A stretch of DNA of 64,000 nt. Origin: Roseomonas sp. GTDB lineage: Bacteria; Pseudomonadota; Alphaproteobacteria; Acetobacterales; Acetobacteraceae. Shown one piece after another: positions 27,521-36,730 of this stretch; position 1 is the first letter of the stretch, and every line of letters starts with the position of its first letter. Location: contig JADCFA010000013.1 in the NCBI GenBank assembly GCA_020249775.1, positions 1-64,000 on the forward strand, given 5' to 3'. The notes beneath the pieces are model-generated. The model saw nothing but the letters and a program-made list of their open reading frames with translations. It searched no databases and was not told the origin of the DNA. A program made the translations under genes and the position numbers.

Positions 27521-28270
27521 TCAGGCCAGGTAATTGCCGCCGTTGATGTGATAAACCTGACCCGTGATCCAGCCGGCTTGATCAGACGCAAGATAAACCA
27601 TGAGGCCGGCGATTTCTTCTGGCCGCCCCATCCGGCCCAGCGGGATTTGCTGCGCCATTGCCGCAAGCTCGGCTTCCGTATTGCCGTAGCGCGGCTGCGC
27701 GGTATCGGTCAGGCCGGGCGCAATAGCGTTCACGCGAATGCCCTTGGCGGCCAGGGATAGCGCCATGGACCGTGTCATGCCGATAATGCCGGCCTTGGTC
27801 GCGGTGTAATGCACGCCAAGCGGCGCTCCCCTGACGGAGGAGGAGGAGAGATTGATGATCACCCCCTTGATCCCCGCCGTCACCATGGCCCGCGCCGCTG
27901 CCTGGGCGCAAAAGGCGCTGCCCTTCAGATTGACGGCAATCACCCGGTCCCATTCGGCTTCCGTCATTTCAAGGAAGTCAACGCGCGGGAAAATGCCGGC
28001 GTTGTTCACCAGCACATCAATCCGCCCGAGTGCCGCGATGGTCTGTTCCACCAGGGCGGCAGCACCTGCGGCGGTGCCGACATCGCCCCGGATCAGCGCG
28101 GCGCGGCGGCCAGAAGCGCGGATATCTGCCGCCACGGCCTCGGCCTGGGCCTGATCATCCAGCCAATTGATCGCGACATCATGTCCCGCCGCCGCCAGGG
28201 CGCGCGCCACCGCTGCCCCGATGCCCTGCTGCGCGCCGGTTACCAGCGCCACCCTTGTTTCGCCCGCCAT
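27521..28270 (-). CDS. Short-chain dehydrogenase/reductase (FabG-like)
   Basis: A 249-residue classical SDR. The cofactor motif TGAQQGIGAAVA lies at about residues 11-22, NNAG at about 88-91, and the catalytic Ser-Tyr-Lys as INLSSSS, HYTATKAG. The C-terminal GGNYLA is family-typical. The WLDDQAQ segment after beta-2 has no obvious NADPH arginine cluster, so cofactor preference is open. It probably acts on a ketone or secondary alcohol. It is transcribed with the small cytochrome c gene. Divergent from the next SDR, with about 113 bases between the starts. Confidence 0.85.
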   Translation of the reverse strand: MAGETRVALVTGAQQGIGAAVARALAAAGHDVAINWLDDQAQAEAVAADIRASGRRAALIRGDVGTAAGAAALVEQTIAALGRIDVLVNNAGIFPRVDFLEMTEAEWDRVIAVNLKGSAFCAQAAARAMVTAGIKGVIINLSSSSVRGAPLGVHYTATKAGIIGMTRSMALSLAAKGIRVNAIAPGLTDTAQPRYGNTEAELAAMAQQIPLGRMGRPEEIAGLMVYLASDQAGWITGQVYHINGGNYLA

Positions 28271-28383
28271 GGTCCGAACCCCTCATTTTCAGGGGGAGGC
28301 TAGGCGCAAAAACCCCGCTTGTCTTGAGGGCTTGCCCCGGGGCGCGCCCGGTGGCACCCCTTGGCAGAGAGGGAGGCGGCGCT

Positions 28384-29151
28384 GTGGATATTGCTGGGAT
28401 GTTCTCGTTGCAGGGTCGCGTGGCGCTGGTGACTGGTGCGTCCGGCGTTTTGGGCGCGCATTTCGCGCGTGTGCTCCATGGTGCGGGGGCTTCGGTGGCG
28501 CTGGCCGCGCGGCGCGAGGCCGCAACCGCCGCGCTGGCGGCGGAATTGGGGTCCCGCGCCGTGTCCGTGCCCTTGGATGTGACGGCGCCGGCGAGTATCG
28601 CGCCCGCCTTTGCCGCCGCGGAAGCCGCTTTCGGTGCGCCTTGCGATATTCTGGTCAATAACGCCGGCATCGCGGTGACCAAGCCCGCCTTGCAGCAAAG
28701 CGCCGAGGATTGGGATGCGGTGCAGGATGTCAATCTGCGCGGCTGCTTTCTGGTGGCGCAGGAAGCCGCCAAGCGCCTGGTGGCCGCGAAGCGTCCGGGT
28801 GTGGTTGTGAATATCGCCTCGGCGCTTGGCGTTCGGATCATTCCTGGTGTGGTTGGCTATACCGCCGCCAAGGCCGGGCTATTGCACGTGACGCGCCATT
28901 TGGCGGTGGAATGGGCGCGGTATGGCATTCGGGTGAATGCGATTGCGCCTGGCTATATCGCCACCGATATCAATCGTGAGTTCTTCGCCTCCGATGCTGG
29001 GCAGGCGATGGTCAAGCGCATACCGCAGCGCCGGCTTGGCGCTGCCGAGGACCTTACCGGGCCGCTTTTGCTGCTCGCTTCCGATGCCGGGGCACATATG
29101 ACCGGCGCGGTGGTGACGGTGGATGGCGGCCATTCGATCAACCCGCTTTAG
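28384..29151 (+). CDS. Short-chain dehydrogenase/reductase, first gene of acyl-CoA operon
   Basis: A 255-residue SDR with TGASGVLGAHFA (cofactor motif, about residues 17-28), NNAGIAV, and the catalytic segments VNIASALG and YTAAKAG. The GTG at 28384 is chosen because GGGAGG lies seven bases before it; ATG at 28399 has no good site, and the long upstream extension overlaps the divergent SDR. It stands ten bases before an acyl-CoA dehydrogenase gene. In the P. putida lva operon an oxidoreductase (LvaD) reduces the 4-keto group of levulinyl-CoA, so this SDR could make or consume a hydroxyacyl-CoA. That role is inferred from context. Confidence 0.85.
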   Translation: MDIAGMFSLQGRVALVTGASGVLGAHFARVLHGAGASVALAARREAATAALAAELGSRAVSVPLDVTAPASIAPAFAAAEAAFGAPCDILVNNAGIAVTKPALQQSAEDWDAVQDVNLRGCFLVAQEAAKRLVAAKRPGVVVNIASALGVRIIPGVVGYTAAKAGLLHVTRHLAVEWARYGIRVNAIAPGYIATDINREFFASDAGQAMVKRIPQRRLGAAEDLTGPLLLLASDAGAHMTGAVVTVDGGHSINPL

Positions 29152-29161
29152 GTTTGCTGTC

Positions 29162-30373
29162 ATGGAATTTTCTCTGCCCCCCGAAATAGATGATATGCGC
29201 CGGCGCATTCGCCGCTTTGTGGATGAAAAGCTGATCCCGCTGGAATCCGACCGCGCGAATTTCGATGAGCATGAAAATATCGCGCCGCATGTGCTGGAGG
29301 AAATGCGCAAGGCCGCCAAGGCAGAAGGGCTTTGGGCGTTGCAAATGCCAAAGCGCTTGGGCGGGCAGGAATTGCCGCGCATTGGCATGGCCGCCTGTTA
29401 TGAGGAAATGAACAGGTCCATCTTCGGGCCGGTGGTGTTCAATAGCGCCGCGCCGGATGACGGCAATATGATGATTCTGGATCGCGTTTTGCCGGAAGCA
29501 ATGAAGCCGCGCTGGTTGCAGCCGATTGTGGATGGCGATGTGCAATCCGCCTTCGCCATGACGGAACCGGATGGCTGCGGTTCAGACCCCAATCTGACCT
29601 ATACCAAGGCCGAACGCGTTGGGAATGATCGCTGGCGCATCACCGGGCGCAAATGGTTCATCACCGGCGCCGGCAATGCCAAGATTTTCATCATCATCGC
29701 GCGCACATCGGATGATTCGCGCAAGGGACTTTCCGCTTTTCTGTTCAGCGCCGATCAGCCGGGCTGGAAGATTGTGCGCCGCATCCCGATCATGGGGCCG
29801 GAAGAACATGGCGGGCATTGCGAATTGGTATTCGATGGCCTCGAAATCCCCAATGAGCATTTGCTGATGAGCGAAGGCGATGGGCTGAAGCTCACGCAAA
29901 TGCGGCTTGGCGTAGCGCGGCTGACGCATTGCATGCGCTGGCTGGGCTTGTCTCGGCGTGCCTTGGAAATCGCCATGGAACGCATCGGGCAGCGTGATTC
30001 CTTCGGCATGAAGCTGATTGATCGCGAAAGCGTGCAAGGGCTGGTCGGCCAGGCGGCGATGGAGATTGAGATCGGCCGGCTGCTGACCATGAAGGCGGCT
30101 TGGGTGCTGGACCAGGGCGGCTTTGCGCGGAAGGAAGTTTCCATGGCGAAGATCGTGGTCGCGGATGCCTTGCATAAATCCGTGGATACGGCGCTGCAAT
30201 TGCTCGGCGCGCGCGGCTATTCCAAGGATACCGTCATTGAATGGATGTATCGCTATGCCCGCCAGGCGCGGCTGGTGGATGGCGCATCCGAAGTGCATCG
30301 CATGGTGCTGGCCAATACCTTGCGGGCGGAGGGTTCTTCCTTCTTCGCCTGGGGTCCGCCCAAGCATGGATGA
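29162..30373 (+). CDS. Acyl-CoA dehydrogenase, ACAD10/11-like subgroup (LvaC-like)
   Basis: A 403-residue flavoprotein of the acyl-CoA dehydrogenase family. N-terminal helices are followed by FAMTEPDGCGSDP and WRITGRKWFITGAG (FAD/substrate region). The C-terminal helical domain ends with VDGASEVHRMVLA, where MCAD-type enzymes have G-T-x-Q-I; the D-G-x-x-E-V-H form is typical of the ACAD10/11 group. Those enzymes handle 4-hydroxyacyl-CoAs after phosphorylation by an APH-like kinase, and such a kinase gene overlaps this gene's last eight bases. The start is ATG 29162 (MEFSLPP). Likely partner of the kinase and small protein that follow. Confidence 0.88.
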   Translation: MEFSLPPEIDDMRRRIRRFVDEKLIPLESDRANFDEHENIAPHVLEEMRKAAKAEGLWALQMPKRLGGQELPRIGMAACYEEMNRSIFGPVVFNSAAPDDGNMMILDRVLPEAMKPRWLQPIVDGDVQSAFAMTEPDGCGSDPNLTYTKAERVGNDRWRITGRKWFITGAGNAKIFIIIARTSDDSRKGLSAFLFSADQPGWKIVRRIPIMGPEEHGGHCELVFDGLEIPNEHLLMSEGDGLKLTQMRLGVARLTHCMRWLGLSRRALEIAMERIGQRDSFGMKLIDRESVQGLVGQAAMEIEIGRLLTMKAAWVLDQGGFARKEVSMAKIVVADALHKSVDTALQLLGARGYSKDTVIEWMYRYARQARLVDGASEVHRMVLANTLRAEGSSFFAWGPPKHG

Positions 30374-31373
30374 GGCGCGGCGCGCAAAACTGAAGGATTG
30401 GCTGCGCGGGGCGACCGGCGCGGCTGATCTTGAACTTGGTGCCATGGCGCTGCTTTCTGGCGGCGCCATTCAGCAGAATTGGGCTTTGGATGTTAAGCGC
30501 GCCGGGCGGGATGAGGCCTGGGTGCTGCGCACCGATAATGCCGCGACCTTGGCCGTTTCCCTGCCGCGATCGGCAGAATTCGCGTTATTGAAAGCGGCCT
30601 TTGGCGCAGGCGTGACAGTGCCTGAGCCGCTTTATTTGTGTGACGATGCCGGCATTTTGGGCGCGCCATTTTTCATCATGCGTCGCGTGCTGGGCATTGC
30701 GGCGGGGCATCGCGTCGTGAAAAGTGAAACGCTCTGCGCTGGGCGGGATGCGGCGGTGCAGGCGCTTGGGCGCGAATTGGCGCGCATTCATCGCATCACG
30801 CCGCCGCGCGCGGATTTGGCGTTTTTGGGCGTGCCGCCCGATGATGCCTGCCTGGCCTTTGTGGGTGAACAACGCCGCGCACTGGACCGGCAAGCGTTGC
30901 CGCGCCCTGTGCTGGAGTGGGGCTTGCGCCATTTGGAACGCACCGCGCCGCCGCCGCTACCGCCCGTGCTCAACCATAATGATTTCCGCACCGGCAATCT
31001 GATGCTGGCGGAGGCGGGAGTAACCGCCGTGCTGGATTGGGAATTCGCTGCCTGGGGCGAACCGCATGCGGACCTCGGCTGGTTCTGTGCCAAATGCTGG
31101 CGCTTCGGCAGCGCCCATGAAGCGGGTGGCATTGGCGGGCGTCATGCCTTCTATGCCGGCTATGCGGCGGAAGCCGGCCATGCGGTGGATGCCGCGCGCG
31201 TGACCTGGTGGGAATTGGCCGCACATATTCGCTGGGCGGTGATTGCGATTGACCAGGCAGCGCGGCATCTCTCTGGCAAGGAAACCAGCCTGGAACTGGC
31301 ACTTACCGGGCACATCGTGCCGGAGCTTGAATGGGAAATCCTGAATATGACGGGGGTGCCCGATGTGGCGTGA
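30366..31373 (+). CDS. APH-like phosphotransferase (LvaA/ACAD11 kinase-like)
   Basis: A 335-residue kinase-fold protein of the aminoglycoside phosphotransferase family. The ATP-binding N-lobe includes WVLRTDN. The catalytic loop is NHNDFRTGNLML (about residues 200-211), with the Asp as catalytic base, and LDWEFAAWGEP is the Mg-binding DxD-like segment. The gene overlaps the acyl-CoA dehydrogenase gene by eight bases and the small-protein gene by 11, so the three are probably made together. In this genetic setting such proteins phosphorylate the hydroxyl of 4-hydroxyacyl-CoA; an antibiotic-resistance role is unlikely. Confidence 0.87.
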   Translation: MDEARRAKLKDWLRGATGAADLELGAMALLSGGAIQQNWALDVKRAGRDEAWVLRTDNAATLAVSLPRSAEFALLKAAFGAGVTVPEPLYLCDDAGILGAPFFIMRRVLGIAAGHRVVKSETLCAGRDAAVQALGRELARIHRITPPRADLAFLGVPPDDACLAFVGEQRRALDRQALPRPVLEWGLRHLERTAPPPLPPVLNHNDFRTGNLMLAEAGVTAVLDWEFAAWGEPHADLGWFCAKCWRFGSAHEAGGIGGRHAFYAGYAAEAGHAVDAARVTWWELAAHIRWAVIAIDQAARHLSGKETSLELALTGHIVPELEWEILNMTGVPDVA

Positions 31374-31722
31374 AGCCCCGGAAGGACCCAATCTTCTGGC
31401 AACCGCCCGAGACGCGTTGTTGCAGGAAATCCTGCCGAAACTTTCCGGTACGGATGCCTTCACTGCGCGCATGATCGCCAATGCCATGGCGATCGCCGCG
31501 CGTGAGGCTGTGCAGGGTGATGCATGGGTCGAAGAAACACGCGCCACGATGCAGCGCCTGACGGGTGCTGCTGACGCATCGGACCGTGCCTTGGCTGCCG
31601 CAATTCGCGCGGGCGCCTATGATCCAGGCAGCGCGCATCACGCCGAAGTGGTGGCGCTGCTGCGGGAGGCAACACGAATGCGCTGCGCCATCAGCGCGCC
31701 TCGGGTTTTGGGAAAGGGTTGA
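31363..31722 (+). CDS. Small conserved protein next to APH-like kinase (DUF6285/LvaB-like)
   Basis: A 119-residue mostly helical protein (RDALLQEILPKLSG, FTARMIANAMAIAAREA) with no catalytic motif. It resembles the DUF6285 family of small proteins usually encoded beside APH-like kinases and acyl-CoA dehydrogenases. In P. putida the similar-sized LvaB is required with LvaA for 4-hydroxyacyl-CoA phosphorylation. The 11-base overlap with the kinase gene fits an obligate partner or stabilising subunit. Family assignment is from memory of its appearance and context. Confidence 0.75.
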   Translation: MWREAPEGPNLLATARDALLQEILPKLSGTDAFTARMIANAMAIAAREAVQGDAWVEETRATMQRLTGAADASDRALAAAIRAGAYDPGSAHHAEVVALLREATRMRCAISAPRVLGKG

Positions 31723-31725
31723 AGC

Positions 31726-33336
31726 ATGCAGGATGATCTGCCGAAAACCGCGGCCAATCATGTGCCGCTTTCCCCGGTTTCCTTCCTGCCGCGTGCGGCA
31801 CATATCTGGGGCAAGCGTATCGCCATTATTCATGGCGCGCGGCGCATTACCTATGCGCAGTTTCTGGAGCGCAGCCGCCGCCTGGCTTCGGCCTTGCGCG
31901 ATGCTGGCATTGCGCCGGGCGATGTGGTGGCGGCACTGCTGCCGAATATCCCGGAAATGCTGGAAGCGCATAATGCCGTGCCTATGGCGCATGCCGTGCT
32001 CTGCCCCATCAATACGCGGCTGGATGCGGCCACTGTGCGCTTCATCCTTGCCCATTCGGGCGCGAAAATCCTGCTGCTGGACCGCGAATTCGCCGCGTTG
32101 GTGAATTCAGCCTTGGACGGGATGGAAAACCCGCCGCGTATCATCATCATTGATGATCCCGAAGGCCCGGGTGGTGCCGCGATTGAAGCGACCCCCTATG
32201 AGGATTTCATCGCGGGCGGTGACGTGGCTTTTCCGGTGACGCAACCGACAGATGAATGGGCGGCGATTTCGCTTTCCTACACTTCTGGCACCACGGGCGA
32301 TCCCAAGGGCGTGGTCGCGCATCATCGCGGCGCTTATCTGAATGCCTGCGGCAATGCGCTTTCCTTTGGCTTGACGGCACAAAGCGTCTATCTCTGGACG
32401 CTACCGATGTTTCACTGCAATGGCTGGACTTATACCTGGGCGGTCACGCTGCAAGGCGGTACCCATGTCTGCTTGCGCCGTGTGGAACCTGCGCGGATTT
32501 TCGCGCTGATTGCCGAACATGGCGTCACGCATCTCTGCGCCGCGCCGGTGGTCCTGACCATGCTGATCCATGCGCCGGAAGATCAGCGCCGCCGCTTCGC
32601 GCATCGTGTTGGGATTGCGACTGGTGGTGCGGCGCCGCCTTCACCCGTCATCGCGGCGATGGAGAAGCTCGGCTTTGATGTCACGCATCTTTATGGGCTG
32701 ACGGAATGCTATGGCCCTTCGTTGCTATGTGCCTGGCAGCCGGGCCTGCATGATTTGCCGCTTGCGGAAAAAGCCGCCTTCATGGCGCGGCAGGGTGTGG
32801 CGTTACCCACGCTGGAAGAAGCGAGCGTGATCGATACGGAAACCGGCGCGCCTGTACCCGCCGATGGCGCAACAATTGGTGAGATTGCCATTCGCGGCAA
32901 TACCGTGATGAAGGGCTATTTGCGCAATCCCAAGGCCAATGCTGCGGTCTTTGTGGATGGCTGGTTCCGCACCGGTGATTTGGGCGTGCTGCATCCGGAT
33001 GGCTATATTGAGGTGAAGGACCGCGCCAAGGATATTGTGATCTCGGGCGGGGAGAATATCAGCAGCCTGGAAGTGGAAGAAGCGCTCTATCGCCATCCGG
33101 ATGTCATGGAAGCCGCCGTGGTGGCACACCCGGATGAAAAATGGGGCGAGGTGCCGCATGCCTTCATCACGCTGAAGCCGGGGGCAGCGGAAAACCGTGA
33201 TGGCATTATTGCCTTCTGCCGCGCCAATCTGGCGGGGTATAAGGTGCCACGGCACATTACCTTCGGGCCGCTGCCCAAAACTGCCACGGGCAAGATCCAG
33301 AAATTTGAATTGCGCGCCCGGGTGCGCGGTGGCTGA
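31726..33336 (+). CDS. Acyl-CoA ligase (AMP-binding, ANL superfamily)
   Basis: A 536-residue adenylating enzyme that activates a carboxylic acid to its CoA thioester through an acyl-AMP. The P-loop-like motif is YTSGTTGDPKGVV (about residues 185-197), the A5-type motif is YGLTECYGP, the hinge Asp is in WFRTGDLG, and the C-terminal catalytic Lys is in PKTATGKIQK. Length is normal for medium/short-chain ligases. It follows the small-protein gene after three bases. In the lva-like model it would activate the entering acid, as LvaE does. Confidence 0.9.
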   Translation: MQDDLPKTAANHVPLSPVSFLPRAAHIWGKRIAIIHGARRITYAQFLERSRRLASALRDAGIAPGDVVAALLPNIPEMLEAHNAVPMAHAVLCPINTRLDAATVRFILAHSGAKILLLDREFAALVNSALDGMENPPRIIIIDDPEGPGGAAIEATPYEDFIAGGDVAFPVTQPTDEWAAISLSYTSGTTGDPKGVVAHHRGAYLNACGNALSFGLTAQSVYLWTLPMFHCNGWTYTWAVTLQGGTHVCLRRVEPARIFALIAEHGVTHLCAAPVVLTMLIHAPEDQRRRFAHRVGIATGGAAPPSPVIAAMEKLGFDVTHLYGLTECYGPSLLCAWQPGLHDLPLAEKAAFMARQGVALPTLEEASVIDTETGAPVPADGATIGEIAIRGNTVMKGYLRNPKANAAVFVDGWFRTGDLGVLHPDGYIEVKDRAKDIVISGGENISSLEVEEALYRHPDVMEAAVVAHPDEKWGEVPHAFITLKPGAAENRDGIIAFCRANLAGYKVPRHITFGPLPKTATGKIQKFELRARVRGG

Positions 33337-33339
33337 GGC

Positions 33340-34566
33340 ATGATGACAGAACCCCTAAAGCCTGGCGCGCTGACCGGGCTTCGCGTGATTGACCTGACTC
33401 GCGTCGTAGCCGGCCCGCTTTGCGCGCAAATGCTGGGCGATCTTGGGGCGGAAATTGTTAAGCTGGAACGCCAAGGCAATGGGGATGATCTGCGCGCACT
33501 CGGCCCGCCCTTTGTTGCTGGCAGTGATGACAGCACCTATTTTGTCTCGCTCAATCGGAACAAGCGCTCACTCAGCCTGGATTTCACGCAAGCGGAAGGT
33601 GCCGCGATTCTGAAACGCATGGTGGCGAAGGCGGATGTGCTGATCGAGAATTTCCGCACCGGCACGCTGGCGCGCTATGGCCTGGGCTATGAGGATTTGC
33701 GCGCCATCAATCCACGGCTGATCTATTGTTCCGTGACCGGCTTTGGTCAGGATGGGCCTTACGCGCATCGCTCGGGCTATGATTTTGTGGCGCAGGCCAT
33801 GGCCGGGCTGATGGAAGTGACCGGTGAGGCTGATGGCAAGCCAGGCGGCGGCCCGCAGCGTGTTGGCGTGCCGGTAGCGGATATGTTCACAGGCTTCGCG
33901 GCAGCGGTTTCCATCCTGGCGGCGCTGCGCCACCGTGACCAGACGGGTGAGGGGCAATATTGCGAAGTCTCGCTCTATGAGACGATGGTGTCATTGATGC
34001 AGGCGCCAATGGCCTCCTGGCTGAATGCGGGCAAGCTGATGCAGCGCACCGGCAATGATGCGGTTGTGGCGGTGCCTTATGGCGTGTTCCAGGGCTCGGA
34101 CGCGAAATTCGTCATTGGTGTTTTGAATGACCGTGAGTTCGTCAGGCTTGCGGCGGCGCTGGGCCATCCTGAATGGTCGGAGGATGAACGTTTTCGCCGC
34201 GCGCGCGACCGTGCGGCCAATCGCGATCTGCTGCTTGGCATGATGAATGATGTGCTGCGCCAAAGGCCAAGGGCTGAATGGTTGGCAGTGTTGGAGGATG
34301 CCAAAATCACCTCTGGCCCCATCAATACGGCCGCCGATGTGGAAGCTGATCCGCATACCAAGGCGCGAGGCTTGATTGTGGAAGTGCCGCATCATGCGGG
34401 TGGGCGCGTGCGCGTGCCAGCATCACCGCTGCATCTTGCAGCGACGCCGGTGACCTATCGCTACGGCATTCCGGCGCCTGGTGAGCATACGGATGCGGTG
34501 CTGCGCGAATTTGCCGAGATGACAACAGAAGAAATCGCCGCGGCGCGTGCCGCTGGCGTCTTGTAA
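33340..34566 (+). CDS. CaiB/BaiF-type CoA transferase (class III)
   Basis: A 408-residue class III CoA transferase, which moves CoA from one acid to another through an aspartyl-CoA intermediate. The N-terminal segment is RVIDLTRVVAGPLC with DLGAEIVKLE, and the catalytic Asp is probably in VADMFTG (about residue 185). NLNRNKR-like SLNRNKRS and GYDFVAQAM are further family marks. It starts three bases after the ligase gene. A ligase and a transferase together could serve two acids, or let the acid be activated without ATP. Confidence 0.9.
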   Translation: MMTEPLKPGALTGLRVIDLTRVVAGPLCAQMLGDLGAEIVKLERQGNGDDLRALGPPFVAGSDDSTYFVSLNRNKRSLSLDFTQAEGAAILKRMVAKADVLIENFRTGTLARYGLGYEDLRAINPRLIYCSVTGFGQDGPYAHRSGYDFVAQAMAGLMEVTGEADGKPGGGPQRVGVPVADMFTGFAAAVSILAALRHRDQTGEGQYCEVSLYETMVSLMQAPMASWLNAGKLMQRTGNDAVVAVPYGVFQGSDAKFVIGVLNDREFVRLAAALGHPEWSEDERFRRARDRAANRDLLLGMMNDVLRQRPRAEWLAVLEDAKITSGPINTAADVEADPHTKARGLIVEVPHHAGGRVRVPASPLHLAATPVTYRYGIPAPGEHTDAVLREFAEMTTEEIAAARAAGVL

Positions 34567-34578
34567 GGGGGCTGCGCC

Positions 34579-35718
34579 ATGGCTGGGCTTCGTTTTGATT
34601 TGCGCGATGCGCCTGAAGGCGCGGCGGCGCTGCGCACGGAACTGCGCGGATTTCTCGCGGAACATGCGCCGAATTTTACGCCGGAAATTCGCGCCCGATC
34701 CTGGATGGGGTTTGACCGTGATTTCACCCGCGCTGTCGGCGCCAAGAGTTGGATTGGCATGTGCTGGCCGCGCGAATATGGCGGGGGCGAAAAAAGCTTT
34801 CTGGAACGCAATATCGTGCTGGAAGAAATGCTCGCCGCCGGCGCGCCGGTGGGCGCGCATTGGATCGGGGATCGGCAATCCGGCCCGTTGATCCTGAGAC
34901 TTGGGACGGAGGAACAGAAGCGCCATTTCCTGCCGCGGATCGCGAGTGGCGAATACGCTTTTTGCATCGGCTTGTCGGAACCTGATTCGGGAAGCGATCT
35001 GGCGTCGCTCCGTACCAAGGCGGAAAAGGTAGATGGCGGCTGGAAGCTGAATGGGCGCAAGATTTGGACCACCTTCGGGCATCTTTGCGATTGGATGATT
35101 GCGCTGGTGCGTACCTCTCCGGCGCCGGAAGGGGGCGCGCGGCATATTGGGCTTTCGCAAGTGCTGGTCAATTTGCGCGCGCCGGGTGTGCATATTCGCC
35201 CAATCCGCGACTTGGTGGGTGAGAAGGGTTTCAATGAAATCACCTTCGATGATGTGATGCTGCCGGAAGATGCGCTGGTCGGTCAGGAAGGTGCGGGCTG
35301 GGCGCAGGCCACGAGTGAATTGGCCTTTGAACGCAGCGGGCCGGATCGGTATTTGTCATCGCATCCCTTGCTGGAAGCGGCGATGACGACGTTGAAGCAG
35401 GATGGCGCGGCGGCACCCGCATTGGGGCGCCAAGTCGCGCGGCTTTGGGCTTTGCGCAATATGTCAGTCGCAGTGGCTGGTATGTTGGAAGATGGGCAGG
35501 ACCCTGTGCGGCAAGCGGCGCTGGTCAAGGATTTGGGCAATGATTTCGAACAGGCCTTGCCCAATGTGGTGCGTGATCTGATCGCGACTGAAGACATGCC
35601 AGAGGATATGCGCCGCATGCATGCCTATCTGACGCAGATTGTGCCGACCTTCTCCTTGCGCGGCGGCACGCGGGAAATCATGCGTGGCATTATCGCGCGC
35701 GAATTGGGGCTGCGCTGA
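34579..35718 (+). CDS. Acyl-CoA dehydrogenase (larger/FadE-like partner)
   Basis: A 379-residue acyl-CoA dehydrogenase with IGLSEPDSGSDLAS (about residues 133-146) and WKLNGRKIWTT typical of the FAD/substrate site. The C-terminus ends with LRGGTREIMRGIIARELGL, the usual G-T-x-E/Q-I motif. AGGGGG stands upstream of the ATG. It is followed one base after its stop by a second, shorter acyl-CoA dehydrogenase gene. Such adjacent pairs commonly form alpha2-beta2 enzymes (as in steroid and branched acyl-CoA catabolism), so a heteromer is plausible. Confidence 0.88.
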   Translation: MAGLRFDLRDAPEGAAALRTELRGFLAEHAPNFTPEIRARSWMGFDRDFTRAVGAKSWIGMCWPREYGGGEKSFLERNIVLEEMLAAGAPVGAHWIGDRQSGPLILRLGTEEQKRHFLPRIASGEYAFCIGLSEPDSGSDLASLRTKAEKVDGGWKLNGRKIWTTFGHLCDWMIALVRTSPAPEGGARHIGLSQVLVNLRAPGVHIRPIRDLVGEKGFNEITFDDVMLPEDALVGQEGAGWAQATSELAFERSGPDRYLSSHPLLEAAMTTLKQDGAAAPALGRQVARLWALRNMSVAVAGMLEDGQDPVRQAALVKDLGNDFEQALPNVVRDLIATEDMPEDMRRMHAYLTQIVPTFSLRGGTREIMRGIIARELGLR

Positions 35719-35719
35719 C

Positions 35720-36730
35720 ATGGCAAGCGAAATCGCAATCGAACTCGCCGAACAGGCCGATCGCGCGCTGACGGCTGCGGCGGATGTGGCGGTGCTGCGC
35801 AGCCTGGAAGCGGGCGATTGGCCGGCTACCACCTGGGATGCCATGGCTTCACTCGGCCTGAATGGCGCGCTGGTGCCGGAAGAAGCGGGCGGCGTCGGGC
35901 TTGGCTTTGCGGATGTCGCGCCCTTGTTGGAAGTGTTGGGCCGCCATGCCGCGCCGGTGCCGCTGGCGGAGAGTATTTTTGGCAGTGCCTTGCTGGCGGC
36001 GGCGGGCATCACGCCGCCCGATGGTGCGCTGAGTTTTGGTGCGCGCAATGGCGCCATTCCCTGGGGGCGACACACTGGCCATGTCGCGCTTTTGGATGGC
36101 GCACGCATTGCGGTTTACCCGGCAGCGGCGCTCGCCTGGGAACAAGGCGGCAATATCGGCCATGAAGCGCGGGATCGTGCGCGCATCATCGGCGTGCCGA
36201 TCACGGAAGCGGTGTTGCCAAATGGCTGGGGCGCGGAAGCGGGTTTGCTGTGCACAGCACTGATGCGCGCGGCGCAGACCGCGGGTGCGATGCAGGCGGC
36301 GCTGGCGCTGGCGGTGGATCACGCCAATACGCGCAAGCAATTTGGCCGGCCGATTGGGCGCTTTCAGGCTATTCAACAGCAACTCGCGGTTTTCGCGGCA
36401 GAGACTTCGGCCGCGTCCGTTGCCGCTGCTGCGGCCGCGCGCGCGGTGGATCGGCGTGGCCTTGCGGCAGCGGCGTTTGAGATCGGTTGCGCCAAGATCA
36501 CAGCCGGTGAAGCCGCCACGCGTGGCGCCGCCATCGCGCATCAGGTTTTCGCCGCCATGGGCATTACGGAAGAACATCAACTGCATCATTTCACCCGCCG
36601 GCTTTGGTCTTGGCGCGAGGAAGGTGGCAGCGAAGCCTTTTGGGCCAAGCGAATCGGGCAGGAAGCGCAAGCGCTGCCGGGTGCCCTTTGGCCCTTTATC
36701 ACTGCGCGCGAGGAGGAAATCGCCCCATGA
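35720..36730 (+). CDS. Acyl-CoA dehydrogenase-like protein (smaller partner)
   Basis: A 336-residue acyl-CoA dehydrogenase relative. It keeps the N-terminal (WDAMASLGLNGALVPEEAGG) and C-terminal helical domains (DHANTRKQFGRPIGRFQ, a typical FAD-contact segment). The central T/S-E-P motif region is shortened and unlike active enzymes, and the end reads GITEEHQLHHFTRRLW instead of the G-T-x-E-I motif. It may therefore be the non-catalytic subunit of a heteromer with the preceding protein. ATG at 35720 follows the previous stop by one base; the stop overlaps the next gene by four bases. Confidence 0.82.
   Translation: MASEIAIELAEQADRALTAAADVAVLRSLEAGDWPATTWDAMASLGLNGALVPEEAGGVGLGFADVAPLLEVLGRHAAPVPLAESIFGSALLAAAGITPPDGALSFGARNGAIPWGRHTGHVALLDGARIAVYPAAALAWEQGGNIGHEARDRARIIGVPITEAVLPNGWGAEAGLLCTALMRAAQTAGAMQAALALAVDHANTRKQFGRPIGRFQAIQQQLAVFAAETSAASVAAAAAARAVDRRGLAAAAFEIGCAKITAGEAATRGAAIAHQVFAAMGITEEHQLHHFTRRLWSWREEGGSEAFWAKRIGQEAQALPGALWPFITAREEEIAP

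Noticed and set aside
30366-31373. Aminoglycoside-resistance kinase
   Set aside because: The fold matches, but the setting beside acyl-CoA dehydrogenase, small partner protein and CoA ligase fits 4-hydroxyacyl-CoA metabolism far better.
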